Assembly: GCA_017999985.1 (NCBI GenBank)
Contig: JAGNKU010000016.1
Span: 45,950 to 109,949 of the forward strand
Origin: Phycisphaerae bacterium
GTDB taxonomy: Bacteria; Planctomycetota; Phycisphaerae; UBA1845; Fen-1342
Direction: 5' to 3'
DNA length: 64,000 nucleotides
Shown here: in pieces, positions 18,693-27,429 of the stretch
Numbering within the stretch: the first letter of the stretch is position 1
How the letters are laid out: each line of letters opens with the position of its first letter
Position numbers and translations under genes: made by a program
Notes under the pieces: model-generated
Database searches by the model: none
Told to the model about the DNA's origin: nothing
Seen by the model: the letters and a program-made list of their open reading frames with translations, nothing else

Positions 18693-19999
18693 ACGGGGTC
18701 GGCATCCACGAGCATGAAGCGGATCATCGCTTCGGCCACGAGTTCGCCGCCCACGGTGGCGCGGCACAGCGTCTGCCCGGTGCGCGCCTTGACGCGCACG
18801 GCCTCGGCCTCCATGACCAGTTGATCGCCGGGCATGACCGGCCGGCGGAACTTGACCTTGTCCAGGCTGAGCAGCACCGCGACCTTGCCGGTGTGCTCGA
18901 GCTTCTGCGAGAGCAGCACGCCACTGAGCTGCGCCAGCGCCTCGATGATGAGCACGCCCGGCATGATCGGCTGCCGCGGGTAATGTCCCTGGAAAAACGG
19001 CTCGTTGATCGTGACGTTCTTGATGCCGACGGCGCGCCGGTCACCCTCGATCTGCACGACGCGGTCGACCAGCAGCATCGGAAAGCGGTGCGGCAGGATG
19101 CGCTGCACCTGGCGGATGTCGAGTTCGGGCGCATGCGTGAGCCGCTGCTCGAACTGCGCGCGGGCCCGCTGCTCGCAGAGCCGCCGCGTCAGCTCGTGGT
19201 TCAGGTGGTGCCCGGACTTGCGCGCGTAAATCTTGCCGCAGATGAAGCAGCCCGCCAGCATCAGGTCGCCGACCAGGTCGAGAATCTTGTGCCGCACGCA
19301 CTCGTTTTCGTAGCGATACCGGTTGTCGATCGGGCCGTCGCGGCCGATGACCAGCACGTCGGCGTACGTCAGGTGCAGCCCCAGCCCCGCCGTCCGCAAC
19401 TGCTGCGCCTCCTCCTCCAGTACGAACGTGCGCGACGGGGCGATCTCGCGGCGGAAGCTTTCCGGCGTGAGCACGAAGCGGTGAATCTGGTGGCCGATGG
19501 CGCTCTGCTGGCCGTAGTCGAGCTCGTAGATGATCTCGAGTCGGCCCGGCTCGCCCGGCCACGCGACCAGCTCGGCATCGCCGTCGCTCACCCGCAGGGG
19601 TTCCGTGACTTCGAGCAGGTTGCGCTCCGCGTCCTGGGCGACGACGCCGGCCTCAGCGAGCGAATCCAGGAACGGCAGGCAGCTCCCGTCCGTCGCGGGC
19701 AGCTCGGCGTTGTCGAGCTCGATGATCAGGTTGTCGATTTCCAGCCCGCGGGCCGCGGCCAGGCAATGCTCGACGGTCTCGATCGCGGCGGTCCCGTTGC
19801 GCAGCGACGTGCGCCGGGCGCGTTTGCTCAGGTTCTCGAAGCGCGCCGGGATGCGCACGGGCTCGGGCTGGTCGGTGCGCACGAACGCAATACCGCTGTT
19901 CGGCGGCGCGGGCTTGAAGCGCACCCGCACCGGGAAGCCGGTGAACAGTCCGCGCCCGGACAGTTCAGTCTCGCGTTCTATCGTCTGCTGCTGACTCAA
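18689..19999 (-). CDS. lpxC/fabZ: Fused LpxC deacetylase / FabZ dehydratase
   Basis: A 436-residue bifunctional protein. Residues 1-285 are UDP-3-O-acyl-GlcNAc deacetylase (committed lipid A step): zinc ligands His78 (TVEHCLAA), His237 and Asp241 (VRHKILDLVGDL), plus the GHHLNHE motif near 263-269. Residues about 293-436 are 3-hydroxyacyl-ACP dehydratase: LPHRFPMLLVDRV, catalytic His339 and Glu353 in GHYPRQPIMPGVLIIEALAQ. Such fusions are known in Bacteroidota and Planctomycetota. Start is TTG with GGAG 5 bases upstream, inside the lpxD tail (35-base overlap). Confidence 0.95.
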   Translation of the reverse strand: MSQQQTIERETELSGRGLFTGFPVRVRFKPAPPNSGIAFVRTDQPEPVRIPARFENLSKRARRTSLRNGTAAIETVEHCLAAARGLEIDNLIIELDNAELPATDGSCLPFLDSLAEAGVVAQDAERNLLEVTEPLRVSDGDAELVAWPGEPGRLEIIYELDYGQQSAIGHQIHRFVLTPESFRREIAPSRTFVLEEEAQQLRTAGLGLHLTYADVLVIGRDGPIDNRYRYENECVRHKILDLVGDLMLAGCFICGKIYARKSGHHLNHELTRRLCEQRARAQFEQRLTHAPELDIRQVQRILPHRFPMLLVDRVVQIEGDRRAVGIKNVTINEPFFQGHYPRQPIMPGVLIIEALAQLSGVLLSQKLEHTGKVAVLLSLDKVKFRRPVMPGDQLVMEAEAVRVKARTGQTLCRATVGGELVAEAMIRFMLVDADPV

Positions 20000-21023
20000 G
20001 TCGCTCCACTCGCGCGAGCAAGTCCCGCATTTGTGCCATCATTTTAGGCAGGCGGCGGATGCTGATCAGCTCTCGTGCATACTGGGTCGCGTTCACAGCG
20101 GGAATTCCGCGGTACGAGGCCGAGCCCGCGAGATCACCTGAGATAACGCTCGCCGCCGCGACGATCGCCCGGTCACCGATGTGCACGTGGTCCGTCACGC
20201 CCACTTTGCCGCCGAGCATGACTTGCTTTCCGATGGTCACCGAGCCCGAGAGCCCGCACTGGCCGGCCATGACCGTATCCTCGCCAATCTGCACATTATG
20301 GCCGACCTGGACAAGATTGTCGATCTTCGTGCCGCGGCCGATGCGCGTTTCGCCGCTGCGCGCCCGGTCGATGCAGGTGTTGGAGCCCACCTCGACGTCA
20401 TCCTCAATGACGACGATCCCGATCTGCGGGATCTTCACGTGCCTGCCGCCGCGCTGGTGGTAGCCGAAACCGTCGGTGCCGATTGTCGAATTCGCGTGGA
20501 TGATCACGCGGTCGCCCAGCCGGCAGTACTCGCGCACGACGACGTTCGGCCAGAGCACGCACTCGCGGCCGAGCTGCGCCCCGGTCCCGATGTACACGCC
20601 CGGATGGAGCTGCGTGCCGGGGCCGACCACCGCGTCCGGACCCACCCAGACGTGCGGCCCGATGCACGCGCCCGCGACCACCGCGCTGTCCGCCACGCGC
20701 GCCGCGGGGTCGACGCCCGCCGGCACGGTCGGGGTCGGCGGCGCCAGGACCGCGAGCGCGGCACACAGCGCGATGTCTGGGTCCGACACGACGATGACCG
20801 TGCGCCCGGACGGCACCGGGCACGCGGTCGAGATCAGCACCGCGCCGGCCTGCGACCCGGCCAGGCGCGGCAACACGCTGGGCGCGCCGATCCAGGACAG
20901 CGCGTCCGGGCCGGCGTTTTCCAGCGTTGCCACACGCCGGATGACCTGACTGCCGTCCCCGTGCAGCGTGCCGTTCAGGCGGCGGGCCAGTTCGGCGGCG
21001 GTGATTGTGGGCGTGCTGCTCAT
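19965..21023 (-). CDS. lpxD: UDP-3-O-acylglucosamine N-acyltransferase
   Basis: Third lipid A enzyme: adds the second acyl chain at N2. 352 residues: N-terminal uridine-binding domain (1-95), hexapeptide beta-helix (about 100-300; IGPHVWVGPDAVVGPGTQL, NSTIGTDGFGYH with the catalytic-type His, KIPQIGIVVIEDDVEVGSNTCIDRA) and a C-terminal coiled helix (RRLPKMMAQMRDLLARVERL). The ATG chosen gives MSSTPTIT; the ribosome-binding site is weak, and the gene begins 16 bases after the skp stop. Confidence 0.95.
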   Translation of the reverse strand: MSSTPTITAAELARRLNGTLHGDGSQVIRRVATLENAGPDALSWIGAPSVLPRLAGSQAGAVLISTACPVPSGRTVIVVSDPDIALCAALAVLAPPTPTVPAGVDPAARVADSAVVAGACIGPHVWVGPDAVVGPGTQLHPGVYIGTGAQLGRECVLWPNVVVREYCRLGDRVIIHANSTIGTDGFGYHQRGGRHVKIPQIGIVVIEDDVEVGSNTCIDRARSGETRIGRGTKIDNLVQVGHNVQIGEDTVMAGQCGLSGSVTIGKQVMLGGKVGVTDHVHIGDRAIVAAASVISGDLAGSASYRGIPAVNATQYARELISIRRLPKMMAQMRDLLARVERLESAADDRTRD

Positions 21024-21039
21024 GGGGGCGCTCGGACGG

Positions 21040-21669
21040 CTACTGCTGCAACATCTGGACGCGCGGCTGGGCACGGTATTCCGCATTGAGCTTGTCGAGC
21101 ACGACCTGGCTGATGTCAATGCTGGCGTTGTTGTAGAGCAGGTGCAGGTTCCGGATCTGGTCCTTGATCACGTCGGGGTCCATCGAGACCGCCTGGAACT
21201 CGCCCTTGTACAGCACCAGGTCGTATCCGTCGCGTTTGGCGATTGCCTCCGTGGCCTGGAGCATCTCCTTGTAAATGCGCACGGACCACAGCGCGAACTC
21301 CCGGGCCACGTCCGCCTGCTTCAGGTCCGCCCAGTTCTTGTAATCGATCTGGAGCGCCAGCATCTCGCGCATGCGCTGCACGAGCGTCGGGTCGGCGGGG
21401 TCCATCCGGTCCAGCTCGGCCTGCAGCGTGTCGATGCGGTCCCGGCGCTGCTTGTTTTCCGCGCTCAGCTTCTCCTGCAGCGCCCCGACCTCGTCAACCA
21501 GGTCTTTCTGCCGCTGATAGTCGTTCAGGACCTGTACGACGTTGATGCACGCCAGACGCCCGGTCGGCGCGCTGCCGCCGCCCTGTGCCTGCATGGTGCG
21601 GCTGAAGGCCAAGACCGCCACGCCGATCGCCAGCCCGGTGCCCAACCCAGTCAACCAAGATCGTTTCAT
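21040..21669 (-). CDS. skp: OmpH/Skp-like periplasmic chaperone
   Basis: A 209-residue exported protein. Signal peptide at 1-29 (SWLTGLGTGLAIGVAVLAFSRTMQAQ), then the OmpH start ACINVVQVLNDYQRQKDL, a long helical, charged coiled-coil arm (50-130) and the return strand (ALWSVRIYKEMLQATEAIAKRDGYDLVLYK). Skp trimers hold unfolded outer-membrane proteins; the skp-lpxD-fabZ-lpxA order is conserved across Gram-negative bacteria, usually after bamA, which is not here. AAGGAG is 6 bases before ATG. First gene of the minus-strand envelope operon. Confidence 0.9.
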   Translation of the reverse strand: MKRSWLTGLGTGLAIGVAVLAFSRTMQAQGGGSAPTGRLACINVVQVLNDYQRQKDLVDEVGALQEKLSAENKQRRDRIDTLQAELDRMDPADPTLVQRMREMLALQIDYKNWADLKQADVAREFALWSVRIYKEMLQATEAIAKRDGYDLVLYKGEFQAVSMDPDVIKDQIRNLHLLYNNASIDISQVVLDKLNAEYRAQPRVQMLQQ

Positions 21670-22030
21670 GTGCGACTCCTTGCTCGCAGGTGCTCAGCGT
21701 CCGGGCGGCCGCGGCGCGGGCGTCCCGTCCACGTCACATTGTCTTCGGTTACCGGGCGTTCACAAGGGGCCGGGGGGCGGCGCGGGACCGCGCTGTATTC
21801 CAGACGTTGCCCGGTCGCGGCCGTCCCGGGCCGTGCGGCGACGCCCACATCATGCCGGGATGTACGGATGCCACGCCGTGGAGCAGAAAGCTCGATTATT
21901 GGCCGGCGCGCCCTTCCGGGTCGCCGACCGTCCGCCGGCGCCCGCGGCCGCGGCGACGTTCTTCAAGTGCTCTACTAGGACCACCGATGCGTCCATGGAA
22001 GACCAGCTTCTCGTGGAGGCGTCGAACGCC
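21670..22030. other. Divergent promoter region between skp and the sensor kinase
   Basis: No gene is supported. For the minus strand a weak promoter-like pair is TTGTGA (21762-21767) and GACAAT (21740-21745), 16 bases apart, about 70 bases before skp. For the plus strand no good hexamer pair was found. An alternative kinase start ATG lies at 21995. Confidence 0.35.
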
Positions 22031-23884
22031 ATGGCCATCGCTCAGACCAAACCCGCGCCCCCGACCGGCCATGGACCACGCCACCGCTTCTGGTGGGACG
22101 GCGTCATTCCAGAGGCGCTGGGGCTCTGTTTCGTCGTGATCATCTTTGTGGGGTTCGGCGCGGGGTATGTCATTGCCAATTGCAGTTGGCGGCAGCAGAA
22201 CTTGGACGCACATCGCGCCGAGCTCCATGCCTTTGCGCAGGCCTGGGCGAACATCCTGGGCGCTTTCGCCGAGGCCGACGACACCGCGCTGCGCACGCTG
22301 GAACTGGGTCTGAGCGGCATGCCGCGCGTGCAGTGCGTGCGGTGGACTACACCCGAGGGACAGGCACGGTACGAGTGGTCTGCATCCGTGCGCGCGCCCG
22401 GCGACGCGGCCACGGTCTGGGCATCCAAGTCCCGCGCGCTGCTGGTCGCAAGAATCCCCGTGCAGTCGCCGGACGGACGTGCCGCGGGCACGCTGTACGT
22501 GGAGCGCGACGCGCACGTGGCGGCCGGGCATGACACCTTCCTGTTGCTTAACTGGGGCTTCGCGGCCGGCGTGAGCCTGGTTGCGTTCGCGGTCTTCTAT
22601 CACCGCCTGCGGCGCCACTTGCGGCCGGTGGCTGCCATCGAGCGGAATCTACAGACCTATGCGGACGGGGTGGAGCGGCAACTCCTGACGCTGACGCTCA
22701 GCGACTCGCTGGGCACCGCGGCGCGCGGCTGGAACCGGCTGATCGAAGAGCTGGCCGGGCTGCAGCGCCAGGTGCAGGGCGCGGCGGGCGCGGGGGCCGC
22801 CAACGAGGTGCTCGCCCGGTTCGAGAACGCGGTATTCCGGCGGGTCGTCGACCGGTTGCCGTTCGGCGTGATCTGTGTCGGCGAGGACCAACGGATCGGC
22901 TACGCGAACGCCGCGGCCGGCGGCCTGCTGGGCCCTAAGTCGGACCCGCTGGTGGGCCGGCAGGTGGGTGAGGCGATCGACAATCCGGCGGTGGTGCAGG
23001 CTCTGATTGGGGCGCGGGCGCGCTCGGGTGGCAGTCAGTCGATCGAGCATACCTGCGGCAGTGGCGAGCACGAGACGACGCTGCGCTTCCGGATCCTGGG
23101 TCTGCCGTCGCCGCCGGCGGGCGGCGACGCGTTGATCACGGTGGAGGACGTCAGCCAGTTGCGCGAGGGGCAGCGGGCTCGCGATAACTTCCTCTACCAC
23201 GTGACGCACGAGCTGCGCACGCCGCTCACGAACATCCACGCGTACGCGGAGACGCTGACGCAGCCGGAGTTCGACGACGAGCAGACGCGGAAGGAATGCT
23301 ACAACGTGCTCATCAGCGAGACGCGGCGTTTGTCGCGACTGGTCGAGGACATCCTGAGCATCTCGCAGCTCGAGGTGGGTACGGCGCGGCTGGACGTGGG
23401 CGAGGTGGACCTGGCGCGGCTGGTGCGGCAGATGGTGCAGGACAATCTCGGGACGGCCGACGAGAAGCGCATCGACCTCACGCTGGCGCTGCCGCCGAAG
23501 GTGCCCAAGCTGAACGGGGACAAGCAGCGCCTCTCGGTGCTGCTCAACAACCTGATCGGCAACGCGATCAAGTACACGCCAGGGAACGGCAAGGTGCACG
23601 TGGCGGTCGAGGTGCAGGAACGGCAGGTGCGGATCGCCGTGCAGGACACGGGGATCGGCATCGCGCCCGAGGACCAGGCGCACGTGTTCGAGAAGTTCTA
23701 CCGGGCTACGGACGACGCCGTGCAGGCCGTGCCGGGCACGGGGCTGGGGCTGGCCCTGGCCCGCGAGGTCGCCCGCCTGCACGGGGGCGACATTGTGCTG
23801 GAAAGCGAGCGCGGCAAGGGCTCGACGTTCACCATCGAGCTGCCGCTGGCCACCACGGACACGGCGGAGGTGTCGACGCGATGA
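22031..23884 (+). CDS. Membrane sensor histidine kinase with PAS domain
   Basis: A 617-residue two-component sensor. Two membrane helices (about 29-49 and 169-192) bracket a periplasmic domain of about 120 residues. A HAMP-like linker, a PAS domain (about 273-375) and HisKA (HVTHELRTPLTNI, phospho-His near 394) follow, then HATPase_c with N box, DTGIGIAPEDQ and GTGLGLALAREVARLHGG. The start at 22031 has GGAGG 11 bases upstream; ATG at 21995 would add 12 residues. Its stop overlaps the response-regulator ATG (ATGA), so they form a cognate pair. It heads the long gene string into the pilus operon and may tune pilus function. Confidence 0.93.
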   Translation: MAIAQTKPAPPTGHGPRHRFWWDGVIPEALGLCFVVIIFVGFGAGYVIANCSWRQQNLDAHRAELHAFAQAWANILGAFAEADDTALRTLELGLSGMPRVQCVRWTTPEGQARYEWSASVRAPGDAATVWASKSRALLVARIPVQSPDGRAAGTLYVERDAHVAAGHDTFLLLNWGFAAGVSLVAFAVFYHRLRRHLRPVAAIERNLQTYADGVERQLLTLTLSDSLGTAARGWNRLIEELAGLQRQVQGAAGAGAANEVLARFENAVFRRVVDRLPFGVICVGEDQRIGYANAAAGGLLGPKSDPLVGRQVGEAIDNPAVVQALIGARARSGGSQSIEHTCGSGEHETTLRFRILGLPSPPAGGDALITVEDVSQLREGQRARDNFLYHVTHELRTPLTNIHAYAETLTQPEFDDEQTRKECYNVLISETRRLSRLVEDILSISQLEVGTARLDVGEVDLARLVRQMVQDNLGTADEKRIDLTLALPPKVPKLNGDKQRLSVLLNNLIGNAIKYTPGNGKVHVAVEVQERQVRIAVQDTGIGIAPEDQAHVFEKFYRATDDAVQAVPGTGLGLALAREVARLHGGDIVLESERGKGSTFTIELPLATTDTAEVSTR

Positions 23885-24273
23885 TCCGCATTGTCGTCGC
23901 CGAAGACGACCCGCACATCCTGCGATTGATCAGCATGTGGTTGCAGCGCCAGGGCTACACCGTGCTGGAAGCCCGCAATGGCGTGGCGGCCCGCGCGCTG
24001 ATCGAGGTTGAGCCCGTCGACGTACTGGTCACGGACGTGAACATGCCGGGCCTGGATGGCGTGGCACTGATCGAAGCGGTGGTGCAGGCCGGCCGCGTGC
24101 GGCGGGGCGTCATCGTGCTGACCAACCGCTGGGATCACAGCGAGATCCGCGATCGGCTGGCGCAGTGGGGCGTCCAGGTCCTGCCCAAGCCGTTCAGCCC
24201 GAGTCGCCTGTCGGAGGTGGTCGAAGCGATGTTGAGTTCGGGGACCGCGGCGCCGCCGACCCGGCAAGGATGA
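23881..24273 (+). CDS. Single-domain response regulator
   Basis: A 130-residue CheY-like receiver without output domain. Acidic pocket Asp9/Asp10 (VAEDDPH), phospho-acceptor Asp52 (VLVTDVNMPGLDG), Thr81 and Lys103 (LPKPF) are all present. Lacking a DNA-binding part, it probably acts by protein contact, perhaps on the HD-GYP protein encoded six bases downstream. Translation is coupled to the kinase. Confidence 0.92.
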   Translation: MIRIVVAEDDPHILRLISMWLQRQGYTVLEARNGVAARALIEVEPVDVLVTDVNMPGLDGVALIEAVVQAGRVRRGVIVLTNRWDHSEIRDRLAQWGVQVLPKPFSPSRLSEVVEAMLSSGTAAPPTRQG

Positions 24274-24279
24274 AGTGAC

Positions 24280-25830
24280 ATGAGTACCTCCGGAACGCCC
24301 GCGATCGACGAAGGCCTGTTGCATGACTTGGTGGACGGTCTGTCGCGCCCGGGGCGCGACGCGTCGCTGGCGGTCGGGATCGTGGGCTGCGCCCGACACG
24401 CGCCGCAGCCGCCGGCTCACTGTATGCGCGCCTGCCTGCAGGGGGACGTCGGCGCGCTGGCGACGCGCGGCTGCGCGTTTCTGCAGGCGGCGGCCGCGAA
24501 CCAGATCGAGCCCGCGACCCTGCAGGCGGACCGCTGCGCGCGCGGGTTTCGCGTGGCGGCCCAAACCACGACCATCGGCGGGGCGGCCGCGACGCTCCTG
24601 ACGGTCGAGGGGCCGCTGCCGGACGCGCCGCTTCCAACCACCGAACCGAATCTGCTGGGGCACCTCGAGACCGCGTCGCGCCTGGTGCAGCGCGTCGGGC
24701 AGATGCTCGAGGAGAACAACGGCTTCGCCAACGAGGTCCTGCAGAACTACGAGCAGCTCAACCTGATCTTCGACCTCACGCAGCAGATCGCCAGCGTCAC
24801 CGACGCGCAAGCGATCGAGAAGCTGCTGCTGCAGCGCGTCGCGCGCCTGCTGGCCACCGAAACGTTGTGGCTCTGTTCACCGGACGGGGCCTACCGACCC
24901 GTGGGCGCTGTCCCGCCGGGGCCGCGCGCGGCGACAGCGCTGGATGTCGCGCCCGCCGCGGTCGCGGAGATTGTGGACGCGGTGCGGCACAGCCGGCTGG
25001 TGCGCGTCGCGGACGTCAACGGCCGACAGCTCATCGCCGGGCCGCTGGTGCGACTCGATGACCAGGTGGACGTCTTGCTGGCCGACCGCAGCGCCGCGCG
25101 CGGGGCCTTTCAGTCCGGGGACATGATGCTCGTCGAATCGGTGCTCGCGTTCGGCGGGCAGATCCTGAGCAACACGGAGCTGCACGAGCGCATGCGGCGC
25201 ATGGTGCTCGAGGTCACGCGGGCGCTCGTGGCGGCGATCGACAAGAAGGACCATTACACGAGCGGACACTCCGAGCGCGGCGGGTTCCTCACGCGGCTGA
25301 CGGCCCAGGAGCTCGGTGTGCCCCCGGAGCAGCAGCAGGCCATGGAATGGGCCGGGCTGCTCCATGACGTCGGCAAGATCGGCATCCCCGAGGAGATCCT
25401 CTGCAAGCCGGGCAAGCTGACGCCCGCGGAGTTTGACATCATCAAGCAGCATCCGCGCATGGGCTACGAGATCCTACAGCCCATCGCGAGCTTCAACGTG
25501 ATCCTGGAGGGCGTGCTCTACCACCATGAATACCCCGATGGCAGCGGTTACCCGGAGGGCCTCGTCGGCGAGCACATCCCGCTGGTGGCGCGCATCGTGC
25601 ACGTCGTCGACACGTTCGACGCCCTGACCTCGACGCGCTCCTACCGCCAGGCCTTCAGCATCGACAAGGCCATCGAGATCATTCGGGCCGAGGAAGGGAC
25701 GCGGATCGACGCGGAGGTGGGGGAGGCCTTCGTGCGGGCGTTCACGGCGTATCGGCACAGCGATCCCGTGGATTTCGCCGCCCGCTTTCCTACGGCGCAC
25801 GGACCGGAGCCTGACCATGCCAAATCCTGA
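24280..25830 (+). CDS. HD-GYP c-di-GMP phosphodiesterase with GAF-like region
   Basis: 516 residues. The N-terminal half has no sharp signature; residues about 150-300 read like a coiled linker plus a GAF-type sensor. The C-terminal HD-GYP domain (about 310-500) is complete: HSERGGF, HDVGKIGIPEEIL, HPRMGYEIL, HHEYPDGSGYPEGL and DTFDALTSTRSYR, so hydrolysis of cyclic di-GMP is expected. It sits between a response regulator and a GGDEF-like protein, ahead of the pilus ATPase, fitting control of surface behaviour by c-di-GMP. AAGGATGA lies upstream of the ATG. The last 14 bases overlap the next gene. Confidence 0.92.
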   Translation: MSTSGTPAIDEGLLHDLVDGLSRPGRDASLAVGIVGCARHAPQPPAHCMRACLQGDVGALATRGCAFLQAAAANQIEPATLQADRCARGFRVAAQTTTIGGAAATLLTVEGPLPDAPLPTTEPNLLGHLETASRLVQRVGQMLEENNGFANEVLQNYEQLNLIFDLTQQIASVTDAQAIEKLLLQRVARLLATETLWLCSPDGAYRPVGAVPPGPRAATALDVAPAAVAEIVDAVRHSRLVRVADVNGRQLIAGPLVRLDDQVDVLLADRSAARGAFQSGDMMLVESVLAFGGQILSNTELHERMRRMVLEVTRALVAAIDKKDHYTSGHSERGGFLTRLTAQELGVPPEQQQAMEWAGLLHDVGKIGIPEEILCKPGKLTPAEFDIIKQHPRMGYEILQPIASFNVILEGVLYHHEYPDGSGYPEGLVGEHIPLVARIVHVVDTFDALTSTRSYRQAFSIDKAIEIIRAEEGTRIDAEVGEAFVRAFTAYRHSDPVDFAARFPTAHGPEPDHAKS

Positions 25831-27058
25831 CGCCTGGGCTGCCAACCTGCCGTTCCTCATCGGCGCCGTGGCCCTGATCGCGGCCCTGGGCGTCGGCGCG
25901 CTGCTGCTCACGCGCCGCCGCGCAACGCCCACCAGCACGCCCGTCCTGACGCTGCCACCGGTGGCGCCGCCGCCGACCGAGCCACTGCCGACTCCGCCGG
26001 CGACCGCGCCGGGCCCCGCGCACCGCGTCTGCGCGGCGTTTCACCGCTGGTTGGCCGAGAACGGCGACAACCCGGAGGCCTGGGCTGCTTTTGACCAGCT
26101 GGTGCGCGAGGTCCTGGTCGAACACGTCGGCGCGACGCGCGTGCGCTGCTACCGCGTGCAGCCCGACTGCGAGACGCTCCTGACGATTTCCAACGGCGGG
26201 CGCGGGTCGGCCGCCGTTGGCCCGAGCGTCCGCGGCGGCCTGCTCGGGCACGTCGCCACGACGGGGCGGGAGTTCCTCGCGGGCGACGCAGCGCACGGCC
26301 CCCTCGTGGACCGGCTCGCGGCGCAGTGCGAGGACGGCTGGGAGTGGGTCTGGCCCGTCCGCGAGCACAACGCCACCATCGGCCTGATCGCGGTGGGCAA
26401 CCTGCGTGACCGCACGGTCCTGACGAGCGAAATGCGCCAGACCATCGGCCAGTTGCTGGCCCTCTGCTGGCAGCACGTGGCCAGCCTCGAGCGGCTGCAG
26501 GTCGTCCGGCGCACCGACCAGGCCTCGGGCGTTCTGACGCGGCTGGATTTCTTCGCCCTGGGCGAGCGCCTCCTGCGCGATTCCTACGCGACCAACGAGC
26601 CCGTGGTCGTGGCCGTGCTGGCGCTGGAGGGGTTGCGCCGGCTCGACGACGCGCACTGCTGGTCCGAACGCGACGAGCTCATCGAGCGACTGGGCGAGGT
26701 CGTGATGCAGCGCACGCGCAGCGACGACCTGGTGGGCCGTTTCGCCGATGACCGCTTCATCGTGCTGCTCCGCCGGCTCGACAGCGGGCTGGGCCGCCTG
26801 ATCGCCGAGAAGATGCTCCGGGCCGCCAACGACTGCGTGCAGCAGCTCGCGTCCCTGCAGGGCCGCGTCCGCCTGCGCATGGGCCTGGCCGGTAGCGGCT
26901 TCGCCCAGCCGACGCTCACGGACCTCCTGGCCGCGGCGTTCGATGCCGTCGACCGCGCCCGCCAAGCCGACCTGCCGATCGGCACCGACCTCGTGGCACC
27001 GGGTCCGCCGGCACGTCGCGCGGACCCGGCGGAGCCCCGCACGGGAGGCCCAGCGTGA
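25817..27058 (+). CDS. GAF protein with degenerate GGDEF domain
   Basis: 413 residues. N-terminal membrane helix (FLIGAVALIAALGVGALLLT), Pro/Thr-rich linker (35-75), a GAF-like domain (about 80-225), then a GGDEF-type fold (about 235-390) with the preserved entry RTDQASGVLTRLDFFALGERLL. The active-site motif GGDEF is replaced by ADDRF (in VGRFADDRFIVLL), so cyclase activity is not expected. It may bind GTP or act as a regulator of the neighbouring HD-GYP enzyme. The stop is overlapped by the next gene's GTG start. Confidence 0.8.
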   Translation: MPNPDAWAANLPFLIGAVALIAALGVGALLLTRRRATPTSTPVLTLPPVAPPPTEPLPTPPATAPGPAHRVCAAFHRWLAENGDNPEAWAAFDQLVREVLVEHVGATRVRCYRVQPDCETLLTISNGGRGSAAVGPSVRGGLLGHVATTGREFLAGDAAHGPLVDRLAAQCEDGWEWVWPVREHNATIGLIAVGNLRDRTVLTSEMRQTIGQLLALCWQHVASLERLQVVRRTDQASGVLTRLDFFALGERLLRDSYATNEPVVVAVLALEGLRRLDDAHCWSERDELIERLGEVVMQRTRSDDLVGRFADDRFIVLLRRLDSGLGRLIAEKMLRAANDCVQQLASLQGRVRLRMGLAGSGFAQPTLTDLLAAAFDAVDRARQADLPIGTDLVAPGPPARRADPAEPRTGGPA

Positions 27059-27399
27059 AGATCCAGACGCAACCCCACGGCAATCTCACGGTACTGGTCG
27101 CGCACGGCCCGCTGGTCGCCGACGAGCTCGACGACCTGCGCCGCGCCGTCGAGACCGCCCTGGCCGCCGGCAACAAGCGCGTGGTCATCGATCTGGCCGA
27201 CGTGCCGTATCTCGACAGCGCCGGCATCGAGTTGCTGCTCAATCTCTGCGGAGTGCACCTGGCGACGCCGCAGCGCCCCAAGCTGGCCTCCCTGAGCGAG
27301 ACCTGCCTGGAGGCGCTGGAGCTCACCGACGTGCTGCCGCGGATCGACGTCTTCGACACCGTGGACAACGCGCTGCGCAGTTGCCAGCGCGGAACCTGA
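27055..27399 (+). CDS. STAS-domain anti-sigma-antagonist-like protein
   Basis: A 114-residue single STAS domain. The phosphorylatable Ser lies in the conserved loop YLDSAGIELLL (Ser55), as in SpoIIAA/RsbV, so it probably switches partners by phosphorylation. No anti-sigma kinase of the RsbW type is adjacent; the partner may be the histidine kinase or a protein elsewhere. The GTG start overlaps the preceding TGA (GTGA), implying coupled translation. The next gene, the pilus ATPase, follows after 30 bases. Confidence 0.88.
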   Translation: MKIQTQPHGNLTVLVAHGPLVADELDDLRRAVETALAAGNKRVVIDLADVPYLDSAGIELLLNLCGVHLATPQRPKLASLSETCLEALELTDVLPRIDVFDTVDNALRSCQRGT

Positions 27400-27429
27400 A
27401 ACCCCTGATCGGACGGTCGTAACCGACAT

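Noticed and set aside
17745..18824. Long plus-strand frames opposite the lpx operon
   Set aside because: Antisense shadows rich in Ala/Asp/His/Val; lpx genes on the minus strand have clear motifs.
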